A stretch of 64,000 nucleotides of DNA from Malachius bipustulatus (taxonomy: Eukaryota > Arthropoda > Insecta > Coleoptera > Melyridae), in NCBI GenBank assembly GCA_910589415.1, contig CAJUUM010000031.1, forward strand, positions 1,550,001 through 1,614,000, in the 5' to 3' direction. Of the stretch, positions 63,201-64,000 are shown piece after piece (position 1 is the first letter of the stretch; each line of letters starts with the position of its first letter). A program made the position numbers and the translations under genes. The notes beneath the pieces were generated by a model. The model was given only the letters and a program-made list of their open reading frames with translations, was not told the DNA's origin and did not search any database.

Positions 63201-63385
63201 GAAAGCAAATTTAGCAAGACAGCTCTCATACGAATTTTGTCCGTAATTCCATTTGCTTGAAAATAGTTTTCCAGTCTTGGTTTGAATAAGGACCAGCTGG
63301 AAGTATTTGGATCGAATTCTCTGAGGTGTCCTACTATTGGCACTTGGGTTACAGTTTCTTCCTTATTCGGCGGCATCTTGACCAC
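60278..63385 (-). CDS. Gag-Pol polyprotein, truncated in integrase
   Basis: 1035 codons. Gag region 1-225; two zinc knuckles near 232-265 (CAVCGRNNHDTDKC, CHICNIKGHLAPVC); protease KFQLDTGSSISCIS near 350; reverse transcriptase with DLSQAYQQVLLD and VVCFLDDILVSG; RNase H with STDASSYGVGAVI and TDSHPL; the start of integrase (HQTHLGIVKMKNSARSYFWW) and then a foreign end, ERIVLEIHGP, and stop. The rest of the integrase finger and its core are missing. Gag, PR, RT and RNase H are open, so the loss is recent. Starts at MVKMPPN or the second Met. Confidence 0.9.
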   Translation of the reverse strand: MVKMPPNKEETVTQVPIVGHLREFDPNTSSWSLFKPRLENYFQANGITDKIRMRAVLLNLLSEEAYKLLYNLCLPKLPESKNYDELLKILATHFQDEESIFISRYKFYTAKKSPSESPKEFAIRLRSLAASCVFSEEYLQMVLRDIFVVGYDRGAVQDRLFEESSDASLADVLKIANSKSISRDCDQRRIKTEADIYHLAGNYAPSKYGKPARGNVHHPVHGQTAGRSSTQTPHKCAVCGRNNHDTDKCYFKNSKCHICNIKGHLAPVCKNKMKYPKYKTKNFNNFLEADSINENNNISENLIFNLNADNAENESFDNANNSCNNSERNNAIYLSVNFGKIKHKFQLDTGSSISCISDKMYQKNFKHLKLKLTNKIFTVYDGNKIKPLGFIEDNITYNNLETKMIFYVIKNGGPPILGRDFLKNFELKLHEIHFLNGNNCNELIMDLKNKYKTLFSSGLGTFNKGTISLKLTDESASPRFFRPRPIPFSMRDKVEEELQRLLSQGIIYPVDFSKWGTPIVPVLKQNGSIRICGDFKYLNQYLEIDQYPLPRIEDLFSKLQGGKCFSKIDLSQAYQQVLLDEKSQELVTISTHKGLFRYTRLPYGVASAPSKFQKIMDALLQDIEGVVCFLDDILVSGKDPIEHRCNLDKVLNRLESAGFKLAIEKCDFNKKQVKYLGHIIDGDGLHTCNSITDAISRSPIPENVTQLKSFLGTVNYYCKFAPNLSTVLHPLYKLLKNNTKWVWSEECQKSFDDVKEMLVSSDVLVHFNPNYPIYLSTDASSYGVGAVISHKMPDGSLRPIAYSSRTLSVAEENYPQHEKEALSIIFGLKKFNQFLYGRKFVLVTDSHPLTAIFNPKKSIPQYSANRLKRWAIMLSNYNYDIQYVRSKDNLADCLSRLPLTNKFKINEQAETDVSYLNFFSDSHGIVDFKLVKEKTSSDKILKTVIHFVKYGWPRKIRNVKIKPYFRIKNDLTLEEECLMWNNKIIIPLSLRQTILNKLHQTHLGIVKMKNSARSYFWWPGLNVNGERIVLEIHGP

Positions 63386-63432
63386 TAGTTCACATTTACT
63401 AATACTCGTATTTATAACGAAACCTCGTCGCC

Positions 63433-63991
63433 AGTTATGTGGTGTATCTCCTTAATTACTGCACACACACATTCTAATAGTAATTATAATTTTAGTTCCA
63501 GAGGAAAAATAATATAACAGCAGTCCCCATTAATATGACTTTATTATCCCAGTTGAAAATATATAATGATCTCGAAATTCATATTAAAATTAATTCACCT
63601 CCTTATCACAGGATTCACAAAAACTCCAGATAATAATTTAAATATACTACACAATAAATAGCTTATTCTGCGCACATGATTTCGTAATCGAGTTTTGAGA
63701 CGCTATTTCTGATGATGTCAAAACAATGAAAGTATTTTGCCGTAATCCCAGCAAAATACTTTCATCAGAATTTTTTCCCAGAAAATAGTAATTTATTATA
63801 CTAACAAGGGAAAAAGTAAAAGATTTTAGCTCTAGATACGATTTCTTCCCAACACATAGCGAAGGGAATGAACACATCAAGAGTTAAACATCGAAAAGGG
63901 TAATTAGATAACTGAAAACACTGTTCTAAAATAATTGAATTTTTGAAGTTATAAGGTTTTGTAGCTAGTAATTGACATTGCCCTGGTAACT
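63433..63991 (-). repeat. Putative 5' LTR of the truncated element
   Basis: Bounded by AGTTATGTGG at 63433 and GGTAACT at 63991 (sense AGTTACC...CATAACT), 559 bp. The inner edge is fixed by the primer site. The outer edge rests only on the short inverse match because no second LTR is in the window. Confidence 0.5.
63727..63766. repeat. Perfect 15-bp hairpin in the putative LTR
   Basis: ATGAAAGTATTTTGC and its exact inverse separated by ten bases. It may shape the LTR transcript near a processing site. Confidence 0.7.
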
Positions 63992-64000
63992 AAACATTAA

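Larger units (their letters stand above)
60278..63991 (-). mobile_element. 3'-truncated Ty3/gypsy element, single gag-pol frame
   Basis: A 5' LTR candidate at 63433-63991, a primer site reading TGGCGACGAGGTTTCG on the minus strand just inside it, and one 1035-codon gag-pol frame. Integrase stops in its N-terminal finger, and no copy of the LTR follows on the left, so the 3' half is missing. The TGGCGACGAG primer start and fused gag-pol resemble the Mag/K02A2.6-like lineage. Confidence 0.8.

Noticed and set aside
1..64000. CRISPR arrays or bacterial operons
   Set aside because: The repeats are foldback arms, LTRs or TIR minisatellites, and the gene structure is eukaryotic.

Overview
The window is transposon-rich, AT-rich animal nuclear DNA. 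Spliced genes with GT-AG introns, several Ty3/gypsy elements with insect errantivirus-type env genes, dense TA-flanked palindromic elements and frequent TAGGTA/TACCTA words suggest an insect, perhaps an aphid or another hemipteran. That placement is inference.

Layout. 1-6122 is a young, internally deleted Ty3/gypsy element on the minus strand; the window opens inside its 3' LTR. 7434-8261 is a foldback element. 8321-16599 is an errantivirus-like element (minus) with gag, pol, a frameshifted env and a 4-bp target duplication. 19067-48850 is a host-type gene on the minus strand. I could assemble ten exons whose splice phases all agree, giving 896 codons with two N-terminal zinc fingers, a tyrosine-recombinase-like domain and a separate C-terminal domain. 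Its introns hold at least six long palindromic elements and one very large insertion.

The large insertion (31765-46205) lies in intron 1. It is a 14.4-kb Polinton/virus-like element with AG...CT ends, a 6-bp target duplication and 1.7-2.0-kb terminal inverted repeats. It carries a spliced protein-primed-type DNA polymerase B gene of 1460 codons, two or three unrecognised genes and matching promoters in both inverted repeats. I see no integrase, packaging ATPase, protease or recognisable capsid gene. Two younger elements have landed inside it: an 803-bp hAT-type MITE that splits a gene, and a 530-bp foldback element. The element itself sits inside a foldback element, so four insertion levels can be read from the target duplications.

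49147-57946 is a second errantivirus-like element (minus) with open gag, pol and env frames, LTRs that read as identical, and a four-copy 48-bp GC-rich repeat in its leader. Its 3' LTR ends about 300 bp upstream of the host gene's start codon, in the same orientation. 57947-60277 has a tRNA-like SINE head, a 72-nt hairpin and another foldback element. 60278-63991 is the 5' part of a third Ty3/gypsy lineage with one gag-pol frame that is cut off in integrase.

The best candidates for something undescribed are the integrase-less PolB element with spliced genes and the intact recombinase-fold gene that has kept its splicing around all these insertions.
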